In this document: positions 6,586-14,845 of the stretch, in pieces
Numbering within the stretch: position 1 is the first letter of the stretch
Layout of the letters: each line of letters begins with the position of its first letter
NCBI GenBank assembly: GCA_937895315.1
Contig: CALAWM010000089.1
Location: 1-15,497, forward strand
Direction of reading: 5' to 3'
DNA length: 15,497 nt
DNA from: an uncultured Caryophanales bacterium
GTDB lineage: Bacteria > Bacillota_I > Bacilli_A > RFN20 > CAG-826
Program-made: the position numbers and the translations under genes
Notes under the pieces: model-generated
What the model was told of the DNA's origin: nothing
Database searches by the model: none
Seen by the model: the letters and a program-made list of their open reading frames with translations, nothing else

Positions 6586-8712
6586 TTAGTAATGTGTAAC
6601 ATCAAAACCTTCATCCTCAAGTCTTGATTTTATTGTCCATGCCTCAATTAGTTTTTGTTCTGTAAATCTATTGAGGCGACCACTCTTGCAACTCGCAATC
6701 ACCGTATCAATTATTCCCATTTCATAACTGTTTATTAACCCCCTATTAGATGCAATTTGCTTAAACTTTGTCCAGTTTTCTGAACCGAATTCAAATGCAT
6801 CAATCATAGCACTAGCCGCATTCAATTCCTTACGCTCTTTTTTTGCACTTCTCTCCTCGGTCTTTAACTCATCCTTAGTAACCAAAATATCAATGGTTGT
6901 ATTGTTAATTGTAAATGGGACTTTTTTGGCAACATCCCAACACACTTCTCTTTTAGCATATTCAGCAATATTAGCGTGTTGTCGTTTTGGATTGTATAAC
7001 ACATCAAAAATAATTTTAGATGCCTTCTCTATCTCACGTACTATTTCATCAGGCACTCTTTGTTTTAACCAAATATCAGTATAGTCAATATAATAATTTT
7101 TCTTTTTGAACTCATGAACAATTTTTGAAAATGTATATGGTACTAATTTATCTCGATAGCCACGATGCTCAATATACCACTGTTGATTTGATATGGTTTC
7201 TCCAATTTTTTTAAACAATATTCCTTTCGCAACTAAAGTTTTATAAAAGTGTTCATTGAAATAGGAATCGTCTTTTTCCCATTGTTCTTTTAAGTAGACT
7301 TCTGTTCTAGTTAAATTAACTTCTGGACCCCATGAAGCATCATAAGGACGCTCATCATCAGCGCTCAACCACTTGGCAAGATCACCCTTAGTAAATCTCT
7401 GTGATTTCGGATAGGTCATCATGTATCTTTCGCGTTCACTTTTTGTCATTTTCATCATGCCTTGTTCATAAGAACCCCTAGTTCTTTCGAAAAACCATTT
7501 CGTTATCTTATTATATGAATCTGAAGATGGGGCACTAATTTTTGAACTCAAATCAGCAATGCGCACAAAAATGGAATGATTTGATGTTAAATCTGATTGT
7601 CTAACTGCATTTTGACTATTTGCGTATTTTGATATATTGTGAACAAAATCATCATCTTGCTCATTTGTAACAGTTAATTTCATTTGCACATAAATATTTT
7701 CTAATGTGCTTTTATCCTTCCAGGCCGCACTCGCTAACGAGGCTGTAGTTTGACCACCATTAACTATTTTCAATTCCGTAAATTCTATAATTTGTAACCC
7801 TTCATTTGTACTTATCGTTTTTATTTCTTTAGCGGTAGCAGAGATACCATTGTTATATATGAAAAAATTTGAGCTGTCTTCTGGACTCAATATTGTATTT
7901 CTAATCGCTCTGTTAATTTTACCCCTAGTATTTAAAAAAGAACGCACGTTTTGTTCTAATAATTGTTGCGGATATTCATCATATATTCTTGCGAGAAATA
8001 TTCCAGGAACAATAGCAAGATATGCATCATAATTGTGCTTACCAATATCCGCCTTTATACAAGGTATTCCCTCAACACCATACTTTATAGTTGGAAGTGT
8101 AATGTCTTCCTTTATAAACTCTTTTTTTGCAAGCTCATATATTTCAGAAAATCCAATAACCATTACTCTAACTTCAAATGTTGTCCCTTGAAACGAAAAA
8201 TCATCAATGTGAATATTTTTAGTCATTCGTTCACTAAGATAATCCGTTGTCGCAAAAAATAATTGTATTTTATTAATTGACTTTCTAGCAAACACTTCAT
8301 CTTTGATATCACGAGCAAATTGATAATAATTGGCAGTAAGTTCAGCGCCATCAAAAAAGCCTTTTAGAGTATTTTCAAAAAAGTTCACTAAAAGTCTTGC
8401 CTTTTCTGTAATCTGACTTCGATTTATTGTTTTTGCTTCTCTACTATTGAAATCGGCATACATTAGATTGACTGTATTTGCAGTATCTTCAATACTTCCT
8501 GCAGAGAGTACCATTTTCTTGAATTTGTTGCCTGGAACAACGGTTTCCTGGACAAAAATAGGTTCAATATCATTTAATATTGAAAAATCATTTACTAAAA
8601 GATCTCGAATTTTCCCAATAAAAATCTCATTCTCATGCACTTTCTCAAAAAGTGATTCATCTAAGACATTGTTAATATATTCCTGTCTATATTCTTCTAT
8701 GGTCCATGACAT
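6586..8712 (-). CDS. AIPR-family (abortive infection phage resistance) protein
   Basis: This 708-residue protein carries the AIPR domain in its middle. Family landmarks are EQNVRSFL (253-260) with NRAIRNTI just after, FFIYNNGISATA (283-294), KIVNGGQTTASL (315-326), the strand YVQMKLT (341-347) and ISKYANSQNAVRQSDL (360-375). The family includes lactococcal abortive-infection proteins and often sits beside restriction-modification genes; its biochemical activity is not known to me. The N-terminal 200 residues and the C-terminal helical part (charged stretch around ELKTEERSAKKERKELN) have no motif I recognise. The start has AAAGGAG ten bases upstream and overlaps the stop of the nuclease gene by one base (TAATG). 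As the last gene before a terminator it is likely an effector of the operon. Confidence 0.88.
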   Translation of the reverse strand: MSWTIEEYRQEYINNVLDESLFEKVHENEIFIGKIRDLLVNDFSILNDIEPIFVQETVVPGNKFKKMVLSAGSIEDTANTVNLMYADFNSREAKTINRSQITEKARLLVNFFENTLKGFFDGAELTANYYQFARDIKDEVFARKSINKIQLFFATTDYLSERMTKNIHIDDFSFQGTTFEVRVMVIGFSEIYELAKKEFIKEDITLPTIKYGVEGIPCIKADIGKHNYDAYLAIVPGIFLARIYDEYPQQLLEQNVRSFLNTRGKINRAIRNTILSPEDSSNFFIYNNGISATAKEIKTISTNEGLQIIEFTELKIVNGGQTTASLASAAWKDKSTLENIYVQMKLTVTNEQDDDFVHNISKYANSQNAVRQSDLTSNHSIFVRIADLSSKISAPSSDSYNKITKWFFERTRGSYEQGMMKMTKSERERYMMTYPKSQRFTKGDLAKWLSADDERPYDASWGPEVNLTRTEVYLKEQWEKDDSYFNEHFYKTLVAKGILFKKIGETISNQQWYIEHRGYRDKLVPYTFSKIVHEFKKKNYYIDYTDIWLKQRVPDEIVREIEKASKIIFDVLYNPKRQHANIAEYAKREVCWDVAKKVPFTINNTTIDILVTKDELKTEERSAKKERKELNAASAMIDAFEFGSENWTKFKQIASNRGLINSYEMGIIDTVIASCKSGRLNRFTEQKLIEAWTIKSRLEDEGFDVTHY

Positions 8713-9650
8713 TAAAATAAATCTCCTTTAAATTTTTCAAGAGTATTCAAGAAAAGTTCATATGTTAATTTGCTTATTTCTTGATATTTTATATCAGTCT
8801 CAAGTAGTCTGGGAAATTTGTCGTTTACGTAGTAATTATAGGCTTGCTTAACTTCAAACTTTAATTTTGTTGCTTCATCTTCAGTCGAATAGCCATAATC
8901 CTCCAGTTTACTGATAAATCTTTCTCTCACTTCTTCACTTTCAATTTGTTCAAAAATGGCCGATATCAACTGTTCAATTGATGACATGCCATTATTAAAT
9001 TCTTCAGACATTTTCTCTATTTTATAAACAACTAGGTGACCTTCTAACGCTGATGATAATTGGCTAATTGAAGATATCTTTACACTATATTGTGTAGATG
9101 AAATCGTCTTAACTTCAAACCAATTACTATCCGTAGAAAAATCTTTGCTCGTGTTTTCTGGTCCGCTCCACGAATTAATTGATTTATCATATCCATATTT
9201 TGGAATAAGGTAAGAATGTAAAAAATATAATTCGCCAAACAAACCCTTGGTTTTTTCATCGGTTAAATTTGAACCCGATTTTCTAAACATGTTTCGCCAT
9301 ATGTGAAAGCGATCTTTTAACTTTAATAATGCTTCTCTTTCATTGTTAACATCTTTAATACACCCAATTAAATCGGAACAAAAAGAATAAAACACTTTTT
9401 TAGCATTGTCAGTTACTAAATCAAAACATGTCCAATATACAGAGGAACTTTCCCTTCCTTGAACCATCTTCAATAATTTTGTTGATTCAATTCTGGGAGG
9501 TTCAATTGATGAGAGAAAAGCCAATCTATACATCCCTTCAGAATTGATTCCATAATAAACCTTTAGCGGATACTTTCCTTCAACTCTTCTTTGGTTATTA
9601 CGAATGGTTTGTTCTAAGTCTTCAAATATTTTTTCAAAGTTAATCTTCAT
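8712..9650 (-). CDS. PD-(D/E)XK nuclease-like protein, DUF4420 family
   Basis: This 312-residue protein has the signature of DUF4420-type PD-(D/E)XK proteins: GLFGELYFL (136-144, with Glu140), then SWSGPENTSKDF (160-171, Asp170), then WFEVKT (177-182, Glu179 and Lys181). These supply the E...D...ExK set expected of an active Mg-dependent nuclease. In this operon it is the best candidate for the DNA-cleaving subunit. I chose ATG at 9650 because GAGGAGG lies six bases upstream. Alternatives at 9653, 9665 or the TTG at 9668 have poor spacing. The start overlaps the Z1 stop by eleven bases, so the ribosome binding site lies inside the last Z1 codons. The C-terminal half is helical, without known motifs. 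Confidence 0.87.
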   Translation of the reverse strand: MKINFEKIFEDLEQTIRNNQRRVEGKYPLKVYYGINSEGMYRLAFLSSIEPPRIESTKLLKMVQGRESSSVYWTCFDLVTDNAKKVFYSFCSDLIGCIKDVNNEREALLKLKDRFHIWRNMFRKSGSNLTDEKTKGLFGELYFLHSYLIPKYGYDKSINSWSGPENTSKDFSTDSNWFEVKTISSTQYSVKISSISQLSSALEGHLVVYKIEKMSEEFNNGMSSIEQLISAIFEQIESEEVRERFISKLEDYGYSTEDEATKLKFEVKQAYNYYVNDKFPRLLETDIKYQEISKLTYELFLNTLEKFKGDLF

Positions 9651-12375
9651 CATATTCCTCCTCATCAAGATCTGTATATTTTCTACGATCTGCTAACTCT
9701 TTAATCTTTATTGGATTTGCTTTATATCTAACAATTATGGGGTCTTCCTTAGCAGGAAACCCTATACCAAATCCTAATAGTGGCTCACTTTTATAATCTG
9801 CAAACTGTTCATCATCACTCAATTCTATTGGAAGAATAATAAGTAATGGCTTTCTGTTTCGAACCCTTAGATAATCTTTTGCTATTAGTTCTGTGCTTCG
9901 GTCCGTAATTTTTGATTCTTCAATAGCAATCGCTTTTGCTTCTTCTATTTGTTCAGCAGTGAGACCACTATTAAAAATCCCCGGATCAACAACTCTGTTA
10001 TTCGACCCACCCATTCGGAAAAAATCTTCATCAGGTTCGCTAATTACATTTGTTTTACGTTCAACGGTGGTTAGTTCTCTTCCACTCAGAGTAAATTTTA
10101 AGCTGTCTTTTCTTTCATTACCCTCTGCAATTACTACATCCCAAAAATCAAAAACATCGGAATTCTCAATATATTCAGAAATATTATCAATATCAAACTT
10201 TCTGTTTTCAAGTGGTATTGATAATCCCCTGACTAATTTTGCAATATGTTTTTTATTTACATTTCTATACATTTGCCGTGTTGTTCTACTTCTTTCGGTT
10301 GCGATTCTCACTCCTTCTAAAAGTACAACATCACGTTTAATTTCTTCCACAAATCTTTGAATATTAGCTAAATTATTATTGTTATATTTCTTATTTTTGA
10401 AAATCTTTGACGTATCAGCAACAACACCACCATAATTTAATCCTATTTCAATGTCCCGCGATTGTCTCATTTTATTTCTTGCAGTAATAATTAAATCGGT
10501 TTCCAATGTTTCAGGTGATTCTTTAACCATTAAGCCAAAATCTCTTGGTTTTTTCTTTTTTAGTTTCATCTCCTTAAATTGAACTTTCAGGTCTTCAACA
10601 GCTTCAGCAACAGCTCCAAAATTATCAATATTCAATTGTGTCATATATACGAAGCACAAATCTTCATAATTAGGTCTGTATCCAAACCATCTTGACATTT
10701 GAAGCATAGTATCATATGCAGCGGTTCTACGGTTAAAATAACTAATATTTAAACCATTTAGTGTTAGCCCCCGCGACAAAACATAACCACCTATGGCAAT
10801 CAATCTAGCACCAACATCATCATAGTCTTCATAAATAAACTTTTCATGTTTATTATTAAAAACTCTTACTTCAAATTTTGTTATTTCATCATAAAATCCA
10901 TGTTTAATCTTTTCCCAATCATATTCAGCAGATAATTTACTGTTGCTAGAATAAATTCTAAATAATTCTTTCATCTCATCTGATCTAAAAAATTTATCAT
11001 CTTCATAATGCGATGTTTGTGAAATTATTCTTCTTAAATTTTCTACATAACTTTTTACTTTATATAATATTTTATCTTGAACATCATTGAAAACTGAAAT
11101 ATTTATCATCATTGTTCTATGCGCAGTTCCGTCGCCCCGCAAGGTCCTTATTACATTTGTAATTAAGAATAATTTTATCGCTTCTTTTAGGCTAGGATTT
11201 ATTGAAAACGACGCATCTCTTTTATGTGATACCGGTAGCATAAAGTCTCGTTCTGATTCTTCGATTTTTATTATTCGGTTTTCCTTAAAGACTTTTTTGT
11301 GTCCAAAATAATTTGAATCAGAATGTAATTGGACAATAAAGTCAGAAGGAAATAAGTCAGTAGATTCGTCTGATACATCAAAGGGGTTGATAAAAATATT
11401 AGCAAATGGAGTTGCTGTAAATCCCACATAAGAAGCTATATTCACTTTAGAAATGATATTTCTTATTAGTCCATTAATCCTTGACGGATCTTCTGTGGTC
11501 TTCTTCGTATTAACAGATGCATTATCAGCTTCATCATCAATTATTAGTATATTCTTGGTTTTCGCATTTATATCTTGGCGGCCAACCCAGTCGCCAATTT
11601 GAGTAAGAACACTAGAGTTTTTCTTTCCGACGATAATTATTGGTTTTGTCGTGTCAGCTGGAGCAAAATTAGAGTGACTTTTTACAAATTTAATAAAGTC
11701 GACATTATCAGTAGTTAACGGAATTGCATAATAATTAGGGTAGTCATCCCTTTCACCGACACCAATGTACTTGATATCGTAACTATTAATTGTTCCACTT
11801 ATAGCGCCGATAACTCCTGAGTCCACTCTTTTTTGAGTTTGTCTTCGTAAATACTCAGTTATCCCCGATAAAACAATAATCATTTTGTAACCATAATCTA
11901 TAGCCAGGTTTATAAGTGCAAGAAAATTTGCGGTTTTTCCTGATTGAACATCACCAATAACTAAACCTTTTTTCTTACTATCTATAGCATTTAGGCTTGC
12001 GTTGGGATTGGCACACATCGATAATATATCCCTTGTGTTTCTTTCAATCTGCTCAATTGTTTGTGGAGAAAACTTTTGTTTTTGCAAAAAATTTCGATAT
12101 CTTTCAAAATATTCGGGTTTGACATGATTTTTTTCAAACTCTTTAGTCGCTTCCTCAAACCAACGAGTATGTCCTTCTTCCAAAAATAGTATATCAGGAC
12201 TAAATGTTTTAATACCTTTCTGTCTTTCAAATTCACGAACAATGTAATCAACATCAAGATCTTCTACTTCATATCTTAGATACCCTGCTAATTCTTTAAT
12301 GTTTTGCAGCAACTCTGAATGAGTGAACGTCCGATTATCAACAAGTAAAAACTTTAATACTTGGTCACTAGACAT
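9640..12375 (-). CDS. Z1-domain superfamily 2 helicase-like ATPase
   Basis: This large protein of 911 residues combines an SF2-type ATPase core with the Z1 domain. Walker A is GDVQSGKT (141-148, Lys147). Walker B is IIDDEAD (278-284), with a true DEAD box. Motif III is GFTATP (318-323). The Z1 signature covers about 527-575: LIAIGGYVLSRGLTLNGL, then YDTMLQMSRWFGYRPNYEDL, whose arginines sit where SF2 motif VI arginine fingers lie. Z1 proteins are found with MORC-like ATPases and methyltransferases and are thought to translocate on or remodel DNA. The first 110 residues and the last 300 are unassigned; the very C-terminus is acidic (DLDEEEYDED). The start has AAGGTG upstream and overlaps the GHKL ATPase stop by eight bases. 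Confidence 0.93.
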   Translation of the reverse strand: MSSDQVLKFLLVDNRTFTHSELLQNIKELAGYLRYEVEDLDVDYIVREFERQKGIKTFSPDILFLEEGHTRWFEEATKEFEKNHVKPEYFERYRNFLQKQKFSPQTIEQIERNTRDILSMCANPNASLNAIDSKKKGLVIGDVQSGKTANFLALINLAIDYGYKMIIVLSGITEYLRRQTQKRVDSGVIGAISGTINSYDIKYIGVGERDDYPNYYAIPLTTDNVDFIKFVKSHSNFAPADTTKPIIIVGKKNSSVLTQIGDWVGRQDINAKTKNILIIDDEADNASVNTKKTTEDPSRINGLIRNIISKVNIASYVGFTATPFANIFINPFDVSDESTDLFPSDFIVQLHSDSNYFGHKKVFKENRIIKIEESERDFMLPVSHKRDASFSINPSLKEAIKLFLITNVIRTLRGDGTAHRTMMINISVFNDVQDKILYKVKSYVENLRRIISQTSHYEDDKFFRSDEMKELFRIYSSNSKLSAEYDWEKIKHGFYDEITKFEVRVFNNKHEKFIYEDYDDVGARLIAIGGYVLSRGLTLNGLNISYFNRRTAAYDTMLQMSRWFGYRPNYEDLCFVYMTQLNIDNFGAVAEAVEDLKVQFKEMKLKKKKPRDFGLMVKESPETLETDLIITARNKMRQSRDIEIGLNYGGVVADTSKIFKNKKYNNNNLANIQRFVEEIKRDVVLLEGVRIATERSRTTRQMYRNVNKKHIAKLVRGLSIPLENRKFDIDNISEYIENSDVFDFWDVVIAEGNERKDSLKFTLSGRELTTVERKTNVISEPDEDFFRMGGSNNRVVDPGIFNSGLTAEQIEEAKAIAIEESKITDRSTELIAKDYLRVRNRKPLLIILPIELSDDEQFADYKSEPLLGFGIGFPAKEDPIIVRYKANPIKIKELADRRKYTDLDEEEYDED

Positions 12376-13828
12376 TTTCTTTCACCTTTCTTAAAATTCT
12401 TTCCTTATATCCGGACAATGCTGAAAACTCTTCACCTCTCAATAAATTTAGTGCATTTGACTCAGTTTGTCCAATAATTTTTAAAAGTTCAAAGAAACTC
12501 TCTTCGAGTTTTTCCAAATCTTCTTCATTATTTCCATTATAAATCTGCCTCGACTCCGCACTATCATATATAATACGATTTTTCGGAATATAATTCTCCA
12601 CTTGGTTTATGAAATGCTCAAGTAATTTTTTTGACTCAGGAGGGGATAGTTCTAATAATTTTTTATAAACTGGACTTTCTCTATTTATTTGAAATTTTGT
12701 GCCGTCACGATATCTAACCTGTAACCAAACTGGATTATCTTCAGCAACCTCAGCTCTGGCTTTACCTCTAGATATCTTTTTACTTTTCTCAATTGTTTCA
12801 CTAAGGGCTGCCCTAATTCTCTGTTTCAAAATATCAGGTATTCTAGCGGAGCTTTTTTTAACATCTAAATCCCAAATTGAATCCCATGATGAGGGAATAT
12901 CAATCTGAACTCTTGAATGTTTATGTAATTCACTTTTAATATCCATCCTAAACCATGTTCCCCACAAAATAAGTCTTTTATTTCTATAAATATAAAACCC
13001 TTGATCATCATATATGGATTTAGGATTACCAAGTAATCTTTTTTGCTCAGGAGACAGTTGGTTAGCATAGGGGATAGTATATGGGGTGACTGAACCCTCG
13101 TCCTCAAAACTAGTAAGAACAAGGGGGTATACTTGTCCAAATTGAGTGTTTGGGAAAAAGTCTTTCAAAAACGGGTCTCTTCTTTCAACTCTCTTTTCAT
13201 TAAAAAGAATTTCAATATCATCATAAAATCTATGAAATACAAACTCACAATGCTTTGTTGTGCTCTCGACAATCTTTTGGAATGAATTCACAAAGTTATC
13301 AGCGGAAACTTCTAAACGATCAAATTTCTTCCACATAACCATTGTTCCCGTCGGTAATGCTTTCAAAATTTGAATATTTGGAATATTATTTATTTCATCT
13401 TCACTAAGTAAAATCATTTCCCATTCATTTACTTTTTCAATATGGTCGACATCAAATACAATTGCCCTTATTCTTCCGTATTTTTTACTCACGACAGTCA
13501 AAGATCGACATTGAGAAAGAGACGCTGTCTTAAGTCCCAAACCGAATCGACCGAGTTCCGTTGAATTTTCTTCTTTGTCATCACGATTTGAGCCAAGAAG
13601 AATAGCGTTTTCTAGTTCATTCCTTGACATGCCATGGCCATTATCAATTATCTGAAAATATGGTTCCTCTTCTCGGGGGTCACTATATACCATAATTTTA
13701 CTGGCATTTGCCGATATTGAATTGTCAAAGATGTCAGCAACAGCACTTGGAAAAGTATAGCCAATAGATCTAATGCCAAATAATAAGGAAGCCACTGGTT
13801 GTTGTACAATTATTTTCTCATTCATCAT
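12368..13828 (-). CDS. MORC/MutL-like GHKL ATPase
   Basis: This 486-residue protein has an N-terminal Bergerat-fold ATPase. The N box is AVADIFDNSISANAS (29-43, Asn36), the G1 box is DNGHGM (62-67), and the G2/lid region is GRFGLGLKTAS (93-103). A second domain of S5 type follows, with TGTMVMWKKFDRL, HRFYDDIEILFNEKRV and then FYIYRNKRLILWGTW. Such MutL/MORC relatives likely dimerise on ATP binding and act as DNA clamps. The usual catalytic glutamate of the N box appears as Asp32. The C-terminus (about 390-486) is charged and helical. The start overlaps the upstream gene by eleven bases (ATG at 13828); the next codon is also ATG and has better spacing from a GAGG box. It is coupled to the Z1 gene, its usual partner. 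Confidence 0.9.
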   Translation of the reverse strand: MMNEKIIVQQPVASLLFGIRSIGYTFPSAVADIFDNSISANASKIMVYSDPREEEPYFQIIDNGHGMSRNELENAILLGSNRDDKEENSTELGRFGLGLKTASLSQCRSLTVVSKKYGRIRAIVFDVDHIEKVNEWEMILLSEDEINNIPNIQILKALPTGTMVMWKKFDRLEVSADNFVNSFQKIVESTTKHCEFVFHRFYDDIEILFNEKRVERRDPFLKDFFPNTQFGQVYPLVLTSFEDEGSVTPYTIPYANQLSPEQKRLLGNPKSIYDDQGFYIYRNKRLILWGTWFRMDIKSELHKHSRVQIDIPSSWDSIWDLDVKKSSARIPDILKQRIRAALSETIEKSKKISRGKARAEVAEDNPVWLQVRYRDGTKFQINRESPVYKKLLELSPPESKKLLEHFINQVENYIPKNRIIYDSAESRQIYNGNNEEDLEKLEESFFELLKIIGQTESNALNLLRGEEFSALSGYKERILRKVKENV

Positions 13829-14843
13829 AAAACCTCAAAGAATTAATCTTTTTATTAAAACGTTCTACATTCTCAAAAGCGTAAACATCGATATCTGGAT
13901 TGTCATAAGCGTTTGTGCATAAAATTAAGGATGTGTTTTCCTTAAATTTGCCAAAAAAGGTGTATTTTAATAAAGATAAATCAAAAACCTTTTTATTTAA
14001 CGCAGTAGTTTTTACTATAAAAAACCTCTTTTTACCTTCATAGTATGATTCGATATCATAGAGAGAGTATGGATATGTTTTTGAAACATTAATTATTCTA
14101 TTGTACCCTAGGGATTTTAATTTATTGGTAAGTAGATTATCTATTAAGTGGTTCTTTCTTTCCTTTAATAGTTCAATATAGTTTTCAGGAGATACTTCCT
14201 TCTTCACTTTCTTCCGAATTATTTGAACCTCATCATCATAATTATCAAAGGTTTCAAAGAAATTAGTGTTAAATGTTTTTCCAACCCCTTTTCCGATAAT
14301 AAAGACTTTCGATTGTAAGATTTGTGGCTCACCAACAATTTGACAATCAAAGTTTAAAATTTCAGTCTCAAAATCAAAATCAAAAGAATTTACAATAAAA
14401 GCATAATCGTTTAATGCTTTTGAAATATCTCTTAGTACTTTCCTGTTGTTGATTAGTAAATCCTCGTCCTCGTATTTTAATGTAATTGGATAATGTAGCT
14501 TGATTCTGCCATATTGAACCTTCGTTTTATCAGTTTCCTCTTTTGTAAAAAAACAAAATTGATATTTAGTGTCTATTTTTTTGCCATTAACCGCAATATC
14601 AGAAAAAACAAAGACATTATTTATCCTTGTAATGGCCTTGGAATTTCTTAATAATTTGTCAATAAGATTATATTTTTTTTTGAAATCAATTTGTTTAGGT
14701 ATTCTATAAACTTGGGAAAGCTTAGTGTTAATAGACTTTCCTTGCTTAATAACCGTGGAAACAGTCGCAGTATGACCAATTTTATTATCATTATAAATAT
14801 TTGAATATAAGGATTTTTTACTAATTGGCAACTGAATAACCAT
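13818..14843 (-). CDS. Unrecognised defence-operon protein with a possible degenerate PD-(D/E)XK C-terminal domain
   Basis: I do not recognise this 341-residue protein as a whole. It is lysine- and aromatic-rich. The N-terminal 200 residues look like mixed alpha/beta sequence, with no motif I can name. Residues about 225-310 run helix (ERKNHLIDNLLTNKLKSLGY), strand, then YDIESYYEG (262-270) and RFFIVKTTA (273-281). That resembles the order of DUF3883/Mrr-like nuclease cores, where D-x(n)-(E)VKTT carries the active site. Here Asp263 is present, but the expected glutamate before VKTT is Ile276, so it may be a non-cleaving DNA-binding or structural relative. This is inference from a short pattern. 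The gene starts two bases after the methyltransferase stop, with GAGGA six bases upstream, and overlaps the GHKL ATPase start. Confidence 0.75.
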   Translation of the reverse strand: MVIQLPISKKSLYSNIYNDNKIGHTATVSTVIKQGKSINTKLSQVYRIPKQIDFKKKYNLIDKLLRNSKAITRINNVFVFSDIAVNGKKIDTKYQFCFFTKEETDKTKVQYGRIKLHYPITLKYEDEDLLINNRKVLRDISKALNDYAFIVNSFDFDFETEILNFDCQIVGEPQILQSKVFIIGKGVGKTFNTNFFETFDNYDDEVQIIRKKVKKEVSPENYIELLKERKNHLIDNLLTNKLKSLGYNRIINVSKTYPYSLYDIESYYEGKKRFFIVKTTALNKKVFDLSLLKYTFFGKFKENTSLILCTNAYDNPDIDVYAFENVERFNKKINSLRFYDE

Positions 14844-14845
14844 AA

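Noticed and set aside
14274-14300. Walker A-like GKGVGKT in the 341-residue protein
   Set aside because: The spacing is G-x3-GKT, not G-x4-GKT, and there is no Walker B partner, so it is not a P-loop.
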